Shown: in pieces, positions 16,901 to 23,655 of the stretch
Numbering within the stretch: position 1 is the first letter of the stretch
Layout: every line of letters begins with the position of its first letter
Origin: Verrucomicrobiota bacterium
GTDB taxonomy: Bacteria; Verrucomicrobiota; Verrucomicrobiia; Limisphaerales; J093
Assembly: GCA_029556615.1 (NCBI GenBank)
Contig: JAKQDD010000037.1
Location: 1 to 33,642 of the forward strand
DNA: 33,642 bases
Direction of reading: 5' to 3'
The notes under the pieces: generated by a model
Databases searched by the model: none
What the model was told of the DNA's origin: nothing
The model's input: the letters and a program-made list of their open reading frames with translations, nothing else
Position numbers and translations under genes: made by a program

Positions 16901-18672
16901 GCTTCGCGGATCTCGGCTTCCGTGGCGCGCCACCCCCGGCTGGCCAGTGGCATCACCTCGCCGTCGTGTTCGATGGCGTGACGGAGCGCCTCTACGTGAA
17001 CGGGCAACCGGACCATGCCGAAACCAAGATGCTCCTCATGCATCAGGGACGCCCCGTCTACGTCGGCGCCTCCGAACCGGGCACCGAGTTCTTCGACGGC
17101 TACCTCGCCTCGCTCCGCGTCTACGACGGAGCGCTGCCGGATGCCGAGATCAAGCAACTGGCTGCTGACCCGCCGTCCGCCGATGTCTTGGTCCATCTGG
17201 ACGCCGCCCGGCTCGACTACGGTCCGTTGCCTGCCTGGACCAACTGGGGCTCCCTCGGCGGCGCCGCCGTCTCGACCCCCGACAAGGCTCCCGTCGTGCA
17301 CAATGTCGAGGGCCGAATCGCACTTCGTTTCGAGCCGGGCCAATCGCTCGTCCTCGCTCCCAGCAGATCACTCCCGCTCGCGGACTTCACCGTGCTCGCC
17401 GCCGTCGCGGCCCCAACCTCGGAAGCCGGCGAAGCCTTCCTCGAACTCGAAGACCCGGAAGGCCGTCGCACCCGCCTGTCCGCCGATGCACCGCCCGGCG
17501 CTTGGCAAGAGGTCGCCTTCGTCGTTCGGGCCGGTCATGCGACCTGCTTCGTAAACGGCCAAGGCTCATCGCGCCCCGCCCCGTCACCCCCCAAGACCCT
17601 CAAAGCCCTCCGGCTCGGCGGCACTCCCGCGTTCTCGGGCGCGCTCGGTCAAGTCCAACTCTTCCGACGCGCCCTCTCGGACGCCGAGATCTTCGAGCTG
17701 AGCACGCTCAATCGAGAGGATCGACGCGTGCCCACACCCAATCCCGCGGCGTTTGCCCATCCGCCAACCGCGCTGTCGCCAACCACCATCGGCATGACCG
17801 CACAACCCGCCCAATCGAAGGCCGGCGGCCTTGAATATTCATTTACCGAACGGTCAGGACAACCCGGCGCCACCAGCAGCGGCTGGATTCCTCAGGCGTT
17901 CTTCCTCGACGATGACCTCCAACCCAACGAACAGTACACGTACACCGTCACCGTCCGCGATGCGCTCGGCAACGTCACCGCCTCCTCGCCGCCTGTCCAG
18001 GCGAACACCGACACCGCCCTCTTCCGTGAGTGGTCAGACGCCTTCGCCTCCTCCCGAAACTTCCTCACCCAGGGCGTGAGCAACACCCTCTGGGACGGCT
18101 TTCTCACCCACGCCGACCAGAGCGCCCCCGAACGGATCGCCGTCGGCGACGGTGCCCTGCGCCTTCAGTCCAAAGGCACGGTCTGGGACGGCGGCCAACC
18201 GCGCGGGGTGTTCCTCTTCAAGCTCGTGACCGGTGATTTCGTCGCCCGGGCGGAAGTGGCCGACTACGCCGGCCTGGCAAGCCGACGCGTGCCGGGCAAT
18301 AACGACGGCGGTTTGATGGCCCGAGTGCGCCAGGTCGCGGATGCCGGCCCCGGCGAAGACCTCGTCCAGCTCAACTTCTTCCCAATCTGGAACCAGGGGA
18401 ACATGGTCACCACCCTGGACGGCGGACGGATCCAGAAGGGCAACGGCCTGGCGTGGAATGCCCATCGGCACCTCGAGATCGTCCGCCAGGGCCCTCTGTT
18501 CCACTTCCGCACCAGCCCGGACGGCCGGCATTGGCAGACCATGCCGGGCTCGCCCGTCGAACGGCCTGACATGGCTGGACTGCCCCTCGAAGTCGGCCTC
18601 TACCACGCCAGCTACGGGAACGAGAGCAGCTTCATCGACTTCCGCAGTTTCCATCTCATCCAACGCAGGTGA
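13975..18672 (+). CDS. Giant secreted metallophosphoesterase-GH43-carbohydrate-binding protein
   Basis: ATG 13975 precedes a signal peptide ending near ALAQP; upstream codons lie in repeat R4. The 1,565-residue protein has a calcineurin-like metallophosphoesterase domain (about 40-350) with D51/H53 (SDVHYD), D101 (GDVIDDG), N146/H147 (GNHD), H249 (SHCG) and H281 (GHTG). A Pro/Ala linker leads to a GH43 domain (about 380-670) with D393 (FADP), D447 (WAPD) and E555 (FEAPFM), the complete base/modulator/acid triad. Then come F5/8C (681-812), two LamG/concanavalin-like domains (856-1062, 1071-1245), an Fn3-like segment (1261-1347) and a DUF1349-like C-terminus. It probably cleaves an extracellular glycan and removes a phosphate from the same or a linked substrate. 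TAGGAT lies 7 nt before the ATG. The last 639 nt are overlapped by the opposite gene. Confidence 0.88.
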   Translation: MTIKMNTMLRVRHALASCCLAVAGIALVPALAQPAVPSKPARDVTFVVTSDVHYDAFENEDRNGRVRDTLLAINGVTNLTWPAAIGGGTVARPRGVLVLGDVIDDGDRIVQGKHQTPRQWHQFAADFGLDGTDGLLDFPVCETWGNHDGPPVGTEKHGFSFQARLKERNLRRQQMGWLTHLSTNALHGSWDWDDVHFVMLGLYPADRQNPLLPRYNPVWHDPQGALRFLEEDLARCVGDSGRPVVLMSHCGFDTDWWHTNDWRAVHEVAKPYRVVLYLYGHTGTGLRTWAPPRENQAWQCVNTGQTENGFFLLQITGDTVRAAYRRKHWQEEALPGGNKKRTWDGTWEWQHLLESPLAAQTPAPPPVQPPAPADAAIDAPGNFNPIVPGYFADPTIKRFGDTFFLYATTDGNGGGRGPATAWVSRDFVNWVLVPMNWPATPHYWAPDVIQRPDGRYYLFYNQPCNTFAGVADSPIGPWTPLTPGDGLVIKDRLVQDVITLDTQCFEDKDGTLYGYWGTWGIFPNSGCGFGVFNPDMKSFARLGKIPNTQAKDFFEAPFMMERNGVYYLTYSSGSCHDASYRVQYAVSNKPDGEFTMGPNNPILASTPDGTVHGPGHHSILEAGGAHYIVYHRHDIPVTPNGMHRQTCADRLEFEADGVMAKILPTHKGIGHLGPRTRSGNLTLGQPVTASSFYQDTLRHHDYKPGYAVDDNHATLWRPADNRPGHWLTVDLGTARRVRRTETQFEYATWSYQYLIETSRDGQTWSSFADRRQNRRWGSPMVDDGDTEARYLRLTVTGTEYPGLFGAVWNFRAFSDAPPDPLLAMADQAFASFVAPKLEELTPTPAPTPGAARESIARPLIHLDAADLQWGSPLNAWTNQGTLGGEFRSGPATPRVGLAAGRKAVRFSGNQCLTASFPAPRALAGNSSFTVAAWVNNPEIAESECFLSWAGRGGPDATTAQFGYGTHREFGAVGHWGFADLGFRGAPPPAGQWHHLAVVFDGVTERLYVNGQPDHAETKMLLMHQGRPVYVGASEPGTEFFDGYLASLRVYDGALPDAEIKQLAADPPSADVLVHLDAARLDYGPLPAWTNWGSLGGAAVSTPDKAPVVHNVEGRIALRFEPGQSLVLAPSRSLPLADFTVLAAVAAPTSEAGEAFLELEDPEGRRTRLSADAPPGAWQEVAFVVRAGHATCFVNGQGSSRPAPSPPKTLKALRLGGTPAFSGALGQVQLFRRALSDAEIFELSTLNREDRRVPTPNPAAFAHPPTALSPTTIGMTAQPAQSKAGGLEYSFTERSGQPGATSSGWIPQAFFLDDDLQPNEQYTYTVTVRDALGNVTASSPPVQANTDTALFREWSDAFASSRNFLTQGVSNTLWDGFLTHADQSAPERIAVGDGALRLQSKGTVWDGGQPRGVFLFKLVTGDFVARAEVADYAGLASRRVPGNNDGGLMARVRQVADAGPGEDLVQLNFFPIWNQGNMVTTLDGGRIQKGNGLAWNAHRHLEIVRQGPLFHFRTSPDGRHWQTMPGSPVERPDMAGLPLEVGLYHASYGNESSFIDFRSFHLIQRR

Positions 18673-20334
18673 GGGAAGACGCACGCTCTTCGATGACTGC
18701 GGCGAGACCACGGCCGGGTCCAAGCGACCGTGAATAGCCCGCCAACCTCGGCTCCTTGGCAGGGAATCGGCCCACGGCATCGCCCGTCGCAACGCCAACG
18801 TCCGCTCCTCCGTCGGCCGGTCCAAACACTCGATCAGCGCTGTGCCCCGGACGATCGGGTTCGGACTTCGCAGGAGCGCGGCCACCTCCGTCCAGTCCAC
18901 CCGCTGCCGCAGCAGCGCTCGCGTCGCCTCGGCATACCGCAAAGGCCCGTAGACCCGCGCTGAACGCTCGTCCATCCGCACGTAGGCGCGAAGAAACCGC
19001 CGCGCCGCGCCACAGGGCAGATCCCCCAGCGCCGCGAACACCTGCAGCCGAACCCGGTCGACTCGGGCCGTCCCCTCGACAGGAACCGCCCCTGCGGGCG
19101 CAGTCCCCCCCTGCCCTTGACCCACAACGCCCCCAGAATGATCCCGCAAGGAACGAATCAGCAGCGGCGCCGACGCGGCCGAACCCATCCAACCCAGCGC
19201 CCGCGCCGCGCAGGCCGCGTCCAGACCGTCGTAGGCGCTATCCGCGTGCCAGGTCGGGTTCTGCACCACCTCTTCGAGCGCCCGCACCACCGTTGCGTCA
19301 CGATCCCCGCGCATCCCCACTGTTTGGGCGATCCACGCACGCCTCACGATGTCCCATCGGCCATCCGAGCCTTCCATGGCACCGACCGAACTCCTGGCCA
19401 GTCCCAGCACCAGCTCGGCACTGGACCGCTCTCCCAAGGTGCCTTCGAGATAGCGGACCCAACCCAGCGCCCCGAAGACCGCATGCCGTGTCAGGTCGGT
19501 GTCGAGGGGTGGCCGCACCGAGATCTTCATGGTCTCCGTGTAGGACCGTGGCTGATACCCCGGGCGCCCCAGGACCCAGGTCGCCACCCGTGGATCGTCC
19601 ACAAGAATCATCTCCCCCGGCCGTTCGAGAGCCGCCTGGACCCACTGCGGATCCAAGTCGCCTCGATTCTGATACAGATCTGCGGCCTTGTAGCGCAACC
19701 GCCGCAACCGTGGGTCCCCGATCAACCGGCCCGTCGCCCTCGAGTCCACTTCGACCACGTGATCCCAGGCATCGGCACCGGTCAACAACCGCATCACCTC
19801 CTCCTCGCCGGCCGGATCGATGACGTCCAAGTGCAGCAGCATGCGACGCTCCCGCGCCAAATCGAGCAGCGCCGCCAGCGTCGGCGGGGCCAGCGAACGT
19901 CCAGCACCGTCAACCCCCCGGTTTGCATCCCCTAGCCCCTGAAGATCCGCGTACACCGCCTCCGCCACCGCTCCGAACCCCCGCGTCAGACGATCCAGGT
20001 GTTCGTCCGGGAAAACCACCAGGACACCGTCCCGGGTCCGGCGAACCTCGACCCGACAGCCGTCCGCGCCGTAGTCCATCGCTGCAGCGCAGGCTGCCAG
20101 CGAATTCTCGGGGGCAAACGCGGATGCACCGCGACGCACGATGAGCACAGGACCAACCCGTCGCCCCGCGACCCCCTCATGGCGCGCCCGGCGCGCCTCC
20201 GGATCCTCCTCCGTCACCTCCTTCAGGTATTGCCGGATCAGCTCGCGTCCGTCGGGTCGTGCGGTCATTTCGCTGCCGCCATGCGCCCCGGCGACCACGC
20301 AAAAGGCCACCACCACGGTCCACGCTCCGGTCAT
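18034..20334 (-). CDS. GDPD-fold pseudoenzyme with HEAT-like repeats
   Basis: A signal peptide (about 1-20) is followed by a glycerophosphodiester-phosphodiesterase-like domain (60-280) and HEAT-like helical repeats (300-530). The fold signature is clear (RRGASAFAPENSLAAC, TRDGVLVVFPDEHLDRLT). However, aligned to GlpQ-type enzymes, the residues for metal binding and catalysis are changed: HRG is R67-R-G, the E-x-D pair is R94-x-E96 and the HD histidine is P109. It is therefore probably a binding or scaffold protein rather than a phosphodiesterase. The natural end should be near 18670, but the frame has no stop there and continues antisense through the 3' end of the convergent gene to 18034. 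Residues after about 545 are therefore doubtful. Confidence 0.72.
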   Translation of the reverse strand: MTGAWTVVVAFCVVAGAHGGSEMTARPDGRELIRQYLKEVTEEDPEARRARHEGVAGRRVGPVLIVRRGASAFAPENSLAACAAAMDYGADGCRVEVRRTRDGVLVVFPDEHLDRLTRGFGAVAEAVYADLQGLGDANRGVDGAGRSLAPPTLAALLDLARERRMLLHLDVIDPAGEEEVMRLLTGADAWDHVVEVDSRATGRLIGDPRLRRLRYKAADLYQNRGDLDPQWVQAALERPGEMILVDDPRVATWVLGRPGYQPRSYTETMKISVRPPLDTDLTRHAVFGALGWVRYLEGTLGERSSAELVLGLARSSVGAMEGSDGRWDIVRRAWIAQTVGMRGDRDATVVRALEEVVQNPTWHADSAYDGLDAACAARALGWMGSAASAPLLIRSLRDHSGGVVGQGQGGTAPAGAVPVEGTARVDRVRLQVFAALGDLPCGAARRFLRAYVRMDERSARVYGPLRYAEATRALLRQRVDWTEVAALLRSPNPIVRGTALIECLDRPTEERTLALRRAMPWADSLPRSRGWRAIHGRLDPAVVSPQSSKSVRLPSPALDEMETAEVDEAALVPVAGVVEADFEGQSSHVRPFDGRARHGLPMPAVRAGAEVEQRALADDLEVPMGIPRQAVALLDPSAVQGGDHVPLVPDWEEVELDEVFAGAGIRDLAHSGHQTAVVIARHASACQAGVVGHFRPGDEITGHELEEEHPARLAAVPDRAFGLKAQGTVADGDPFGGALVGVGEKAVPEGVAHALGEEVSGGGEGV

Positions 20335-20339
20335 GCGCG

Positions 20340-20369
20340 ATTACAGTCGTCTCACCGCGCCTTTGACAA
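20340..20369 (-). promoter_or_regulatory. Predicted promoter of the GDPD-HEAT gene (leaderless type)
   Basis: On the minus strand TTGTCA (20364-20369) and TGTAAT (20340-20345) are separated by 18 nt, and the ATG at 20334 comes 5 nt after the -10 box. Transcription would begin at or next to the start codon, leaving no room for a Shine-Dalgarno sequence. It is a good sigma70-like match, not tested. Confidence 0.45.
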
Positions 20370-20401
20370 GCTTTCGCGCCGCCCTCGACGCAGGCAGGCT
20401 C

Positions 20402-20536
20402 TGTAGGGTTTGGAGGGAATGGGGCCGCCCTGGGGGCGGGCATCCAAATCCGCGGGAACCGCTGACGGGGCGGCTCAGGACGCAGGGTCCAGCCCAGGAG
20501 GTTGAGCCGCAGGGGACGCTTACGCGCGGATTTGGG
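20402..20536 (+). repeat. B repeat, copy 1
   Basis: From TGTAGGGTTTGGAGGGA through GGGGGCGGGCATCCAAATCC, GGGCGGCTCAGGA and CCCAGGAGGTTGAGCCGCA to ACGCTTACGCGCGGATTTGG. It is nearly colinear with the copy at 31.83 kb and with the reverse complement of the copy at 13.63 kb. It lies in the divergent gap before the adaptor gene. No transposase or coding frame is evident. Confidence 0.8.
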
Positions 20537-20630
20537 TCCGCGAAGCGGGCTTGTGCCACGGACACGCTTCCACTACTCTCTGGCGCTCACCCCGGTCCAG
20601 GGAAGGACCGAAGGGACGATAGACTCAATT

Positions 20631-22139
20631 ATGCAGACTCGATTCATTGTGCGGCGTGGTGGTTTTTGCACCCTGGTGGCCATCGTCTTGGCCTCGGCGG
20701 GTTGTCAAAGCCCCCCCTCGAACCCGTCCAAGACAGCACCGCCCCAGCCCACGAGCGCCGCCGAGAAGACCGCTCCGGCAGCCCCGCCCGCTCCCGCCCC
20801 GGCGGTCGTCACCCGCGGCTCCCTCAAGCGCTCCGCACAACTCGACGCCGTCGTCGAGGCCGTCACCGCCCATCCGCTCCGCCTTGAACCCAAGGCCTGG
20901 ATGGATCTTACCGTGATCGAAGCCAAACCCCACGGCGCCCGCGTCAAGACCGGCGACGTTCTCCTCAAGCTGGACACGAAGAAACTCCGCGAGCAGATCG
21001 AGGACATCGAACTGGACCGCCCAGGCGCCGCGCTCGCCCTCGAGCTCGCCCAAGCCGAACTCGAGAACCTGACTCGGACCACGCCGCAGAAGCTCGACGC
21101 CGCGCGACGCACCGCACGCATCGCGGCCGAAGACCGGGCCTTCTTCCGTGAGGTCAATCGCGAGCGCCGGGAAAAGGCCTCCAAGTTCAATGTCAAGTCC
21201 GCCGAACAGCGGCTCTCGAACGCCACCGAGGAACTCAAGCAGCTCGAGAGCATGTACAAGGCGGATGACCTCGTCGAAACCACCGAGGAGATCGTCATCG
21301 CCCGCCAACGATTCGAGGTCGAAGGCGCCCAGTTCACTCTCGAGAACACCCGGATCGCCTCCGAGCGCGAGCTCAACACGATCATCCCAAGGGAGAGCGA
21401 TACCCTCGAGAACGGCCAACGTGACCAGGAGCTCGCCCTCAAACTGGCCGAGGCAACCCTCCCCACCGCCCTGGCCCGCAAACAGTTCGAGGTCGAAAAG
21501 CAACAACGCGACCAGCGCAAGGCCGCGAAACGACTCGACGATCTGAAGTCGGATCTCAAACGCATGTCCGTCAAAGCCCCCTGCGACGGCATGGTCCTCT
21601 ACGGCGCTTGCGAGGGCGGCAAGTGGCCCACGTCGGCCGCTCTCTCGAAGAAACTCGTCTCCGGCGGCAAGATCATGCCGCTCGAGACCTTCATGACCGT
21701 CGTCAATCCGGATGCGCTCCAACTCCGCGGCGTCGTGCCTGAGCCTGAACTCTCGAAGTTCGCCGCCGGGATGACCGGCGAGGCCGTGCCCGTCTCCGCT
21801 CCGGGCAAGAAGCTCGCCGTCACCCTGGAACGTCTTGACCCGGTCCCACTCCCCACCGGTGGCTTCGATGCCACGCTGAGCCTCCCCGCCGGCACCGCCC
21901 CCCACCTCCTCCCCGGCATGAGTTGCAAGGTCACCCTCAAGGAAGGCCCCCAAGCCAAGTCCCTCCTGGCCCCTGCCGAGGCCGTGTTCACCGAGAACGG
22001 GCAAACCCACGTGTTCGTCATCCTGCCTGACGGCAAGCCCGAGAAACGCACAGTCCGCGTGGGCGAGTCGGATGGCAAGGCCACAGAGATTCTCGAGGGA
22101 GTGGCCGAAGGCGATAAGCTCCTGCCCAAGAAACCCTAG
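20631..22139 (+). CDS. HlyD/RND-type periplasmic adaptor lipoprotein
   Basis: ATG 20631 opens a lipoprotein signal with Cys25 (VLASAGC), so the 502-residue product is probably lipidated and membrane-anchored. After an Ala/Pro-rich linker come a barrel-sandwich half-motif (ARVKTGDVLLKLDTKKLREQ), a long charged helical hairpin of about 220 residues, the second sandwich half (SVKAPCDGMVLYG), a beta-barrel (VVPEPELSKFAAGMTGEAV) and a membrane-proximal domain (LAPAEAVFTENGQTHVFV). Such adaptors link an inner-membrane RND or ABC pump to an outer-membrane channel, but neither partner is in the window. TAGACT ends 5 nt before the ATG and no Shine-Dalgarno is close. The TAG stop lies inside repeat R3. 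Confidence 0.85.
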   Translation: MQTRFIVRRGGFCTLVAIVLASAGCQSPPSNPSKTAPPQPTSAAEKTAPAAPPAPAPAVVTRGSLKRSAQLDAVVEAVTAHPLRLEPKAWMDLTVIEAKPHGARVKTGDVLLKLDTKKLREQIEDIELDRPGAALALELAQAELENLTRTTPQKLDAARRTARIAAEDRAFFREVNRERREKASKFNVKSAEQRLSNATEELKQLESMYKADDLVETTEEIVIARQRFEVEGAQFTLENTRIASERELNTIIPRESDTLENGQRDQELALKLAEATLPTALARKQFEVEKQQRDQRKAAKRLDDLKSDLKRMSVKAPCDGMVLYGACEGGKWPTSAALSKKLVSGGKIMPLETFMTVVNPDALQLRGVVPEPELSKFAAGMTGEAVPVSAPGKKLAVTLERLDPVPLPTGGFDATLSLPAGTAPHLLPGMSCKVTLKEGPQAKSLLAPAEAVFTENGQTHVFVILPDGKPEKRTVRVGESDGKATEILEGVAEGDKLLPKKP

Positions 22140-22325
22140 CAAGGCGCGCCTCAGACCTAACGAAGTCCGCGATCCCATGAAGCCTCCCTGCCTTTCCGGA
22201 CCCTCTCTTCCGCGCCTCGCTAGTGTAGAGTCCTCGCCGGAAAGAGGGGCGGCTTGGAACCAGAGCGAGCAGAACTTGACCTGTTCACCACATATTCCAC
22301 AGGGCGAGGACTCTAGCGAGGCGCG
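22137..22325 (-). repeat. R composite hairpin repeat, copy R3 (inverted)
   Basis: TAGCAAGGCGC (22137-22147) pairs with GCGCCTCGCTA (22212-22222) with one mismatch, and AGAGTCCTCGCC (22227-22238) pairs perfectly with GGCGAGGACTCT (22303-22314). Compared with R1 and R4 (CTCGAC/GTCGAG), both stem arms changed together (A to C, T to G), so pairing is kept. The second stem is of the R2 subtype (GGCTTCATGGGATCGCGGAC when read on the minus strand). Its first three bases are the stop codon of the adaptor gene. Confidence 0.85.
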
Positions 22326-22367
22326 CGGCAGACTCCTCAACCCAGTCTCGGTTCCCTGCCCTCGGCC

Positions 22368-23558
22368 ATGAACCAGCGGACTCACGCCACTGCCTTCCGG
22401 CGGATCGCCTGGTGCCTCGTGCTCCTGGCGACCGCGTGCCAGGCAGCCTCACCCGCACCCTCCACCCCAGGCCCGCCCGCCAACGTCCCCTCGGCGACCC
22501 CGGCGGAAATCGAAACCGCCATCACCCGCGGGATCCGCTTCCTCGTGAAGCGGCAAAACAAGGACGGTTCGTGGGGCACCGCCCGACGCACCAAGAACCT
22601 GAACATCTTCGCTCCCGTCCCGGGCGCGCACCACGCGTTTCGGGCCGGCACCTCCGCCCTCTGCGTCGAGTCCCTCATCGTCTGCGATGTTGACAAGGAC
22701 CCGGCAGCCAAAGCCGCCCTCGATCGCGGCGAGGCGTGGCTGCTTGAGAACCTGCCCAACCTGCGCCGGGCGGACGCGGTCGCCCTCTACAACGTCTGGG
22801 GCCACGCCTACGGGATCGAGGCGCTCGCCGCAATGCACCGCCGCGCCAGCCAGGACCCGGAGCGCCAACGGCGGATCCGGACGGTCATCGCCGATCAAAT
22901 CGATCTCTTGCGCCGATACGAGTCCGTCGACGGCGGTTGGGGCTACTACGATTTCCGGGCCGGCACCCAGCGGCCAGCCGTCGACTCGACCAGCTTCGTC
23001 ACCGCAACCGTCCTCGTCGCCTTCCGCCAAGCCAAAGACGTCGGCGTTCCCATCCCCGAACCGGTCCTCGAACGCGCCATCGCTTCCCTCAAGCGCCAGC
23101 AGAAGAACGACCACAGCTATCTTTATAGCGAGAACCACCGGTACCGCCCGATGCTGCCCGTCAACCGGCCCGGCGGCAGCCTCGGACGCTCCCAGGCCTG
23201 CAACCTCGCCCTCCGTCTCTGGAACGATGCGACCGTCACCGACGCCGTCTTCACCGAATGGCTCGACCGCCTCCTCGTCCGGGACGGCTGGCTCTCGATC
23301 GGCCGCAAGCGACCCGTTCCCCACGAGAGCTGGTTCCAGGTTGCCGGCTATTTCTACTACTACGGCCATTACTACGCGGCCTTGTGCACCCGGCAGCTTC
23401 CCCCGGAGACGGCCATCCCCTATCGAGCTCCCCTCGCTGCCCAGTTGATCCCCCTCCAGGAGAAGGACGGTTCGTGGTGGGACTATCCCCTGTACGACTA
23501 CCACCAGCCCTACGGCACCGCCTTTGCCCTCATGGCACTCGCCTATGACCGCCCCTAG
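22368..23558 (+). CDS. Squalene-cyclase/prenyltransferase-fold lipoprotein
   Basis: The 396-residue protein starts with a signal peptide and possible lipobox (LLATAC, Cys24). Three or more repeats of the terpene-cyclase alpha/alpha-barrel type are visible: RGIRFLVKRQNKDGSWG (~54), YESVDGGWGYYDF (~185) and LIPLQEKDGSWWDY (~362), with GTAFALMALA at the end. The cyclase DxDD motif is not seen, so it is probably not a triterpene cyclase. Proteins of this kind are common, secreted and of unknown function in Planctomycetes and Verrucomicrobia. Downstream lie a YdjY protein and a second cyclase-fold protein. The TAG stop is shared with the edge of repeat R5. I see no ribosome binding site. Confidence 0.75.
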   Translation: MNQRTHATAFRRIAWCLVLLATACQAASPAPSTPGPPANVPSATPAEIETAITRGIRFLVKRQNKDGSWGTARRTKNLNIFAPVPGAHHAFRAGTSALCVESLIVCDVDKDPAAKAALDRGEAWLLENLPNLRRADAVALYNVWGHAYGIEALAAMHRRASQDPERQRRIRTVIADQIDLLRRYESVDGGWGYYDFRAGTQRPAVDSTSFVTATVLVAFRQAKDVGVPIPEPVLERAIASLKRQQKNDHSYLYSENHRYRPMLPVNRPGGSLGRSQACNLALRLWNDATVTDAVFTEWLDRLLVRDGWLSIGRKRPVPHESWFQVAGYFYYYGHYYAALCTRQLPPETAIPYRAPLAAQLIPLQEKDGSWWDYPLYDYHQPYGTAFALMALAYDRP

Positions 23559-23620
23559 AGTCCTCGACTTGTGGAATATGGGGTCAGCAGGTCAATTGTG
23601 GCCCGTGCTGTTCCAGGCCT
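23557..23620 (+). repeat. R repeat, truncated copy (R5)
   Basis: It begins with AGAGTCCTCGACTTGTGGAA and continues through CAGCAGGTCAA and GTTCCAGGCCTTCC, then loses similarity. The closing GTCGAGGACTCT arm and the second hairpin are absent, so no stem forms. The preceding T gives the TAG stop of the upstream gene. The YdjY gene starts about 35 bp further on. Confidence 0.75.
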
Positions 23621-23655
23621 TCCCTCGTTTGGGTTATGAGGAATCCGACAACCCC

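Noticed and set aside
13846..17343. 1,165-codon open frame on the minus strand opposite the giant enzyme
   Set aside because: It has no signal, no family motif and a Gly/Val/Ala-heavy composition typical of antisense frames of high-GC genes; the plus-strand product shows seven recognisable domains.
20625..22385. 586-codon minus-strand frame opposite the adaptor gene
   Set aside because: Leu/Gly/Glu-rich antisense frame; the sense strand has a full adaptor architecture and lipobox.
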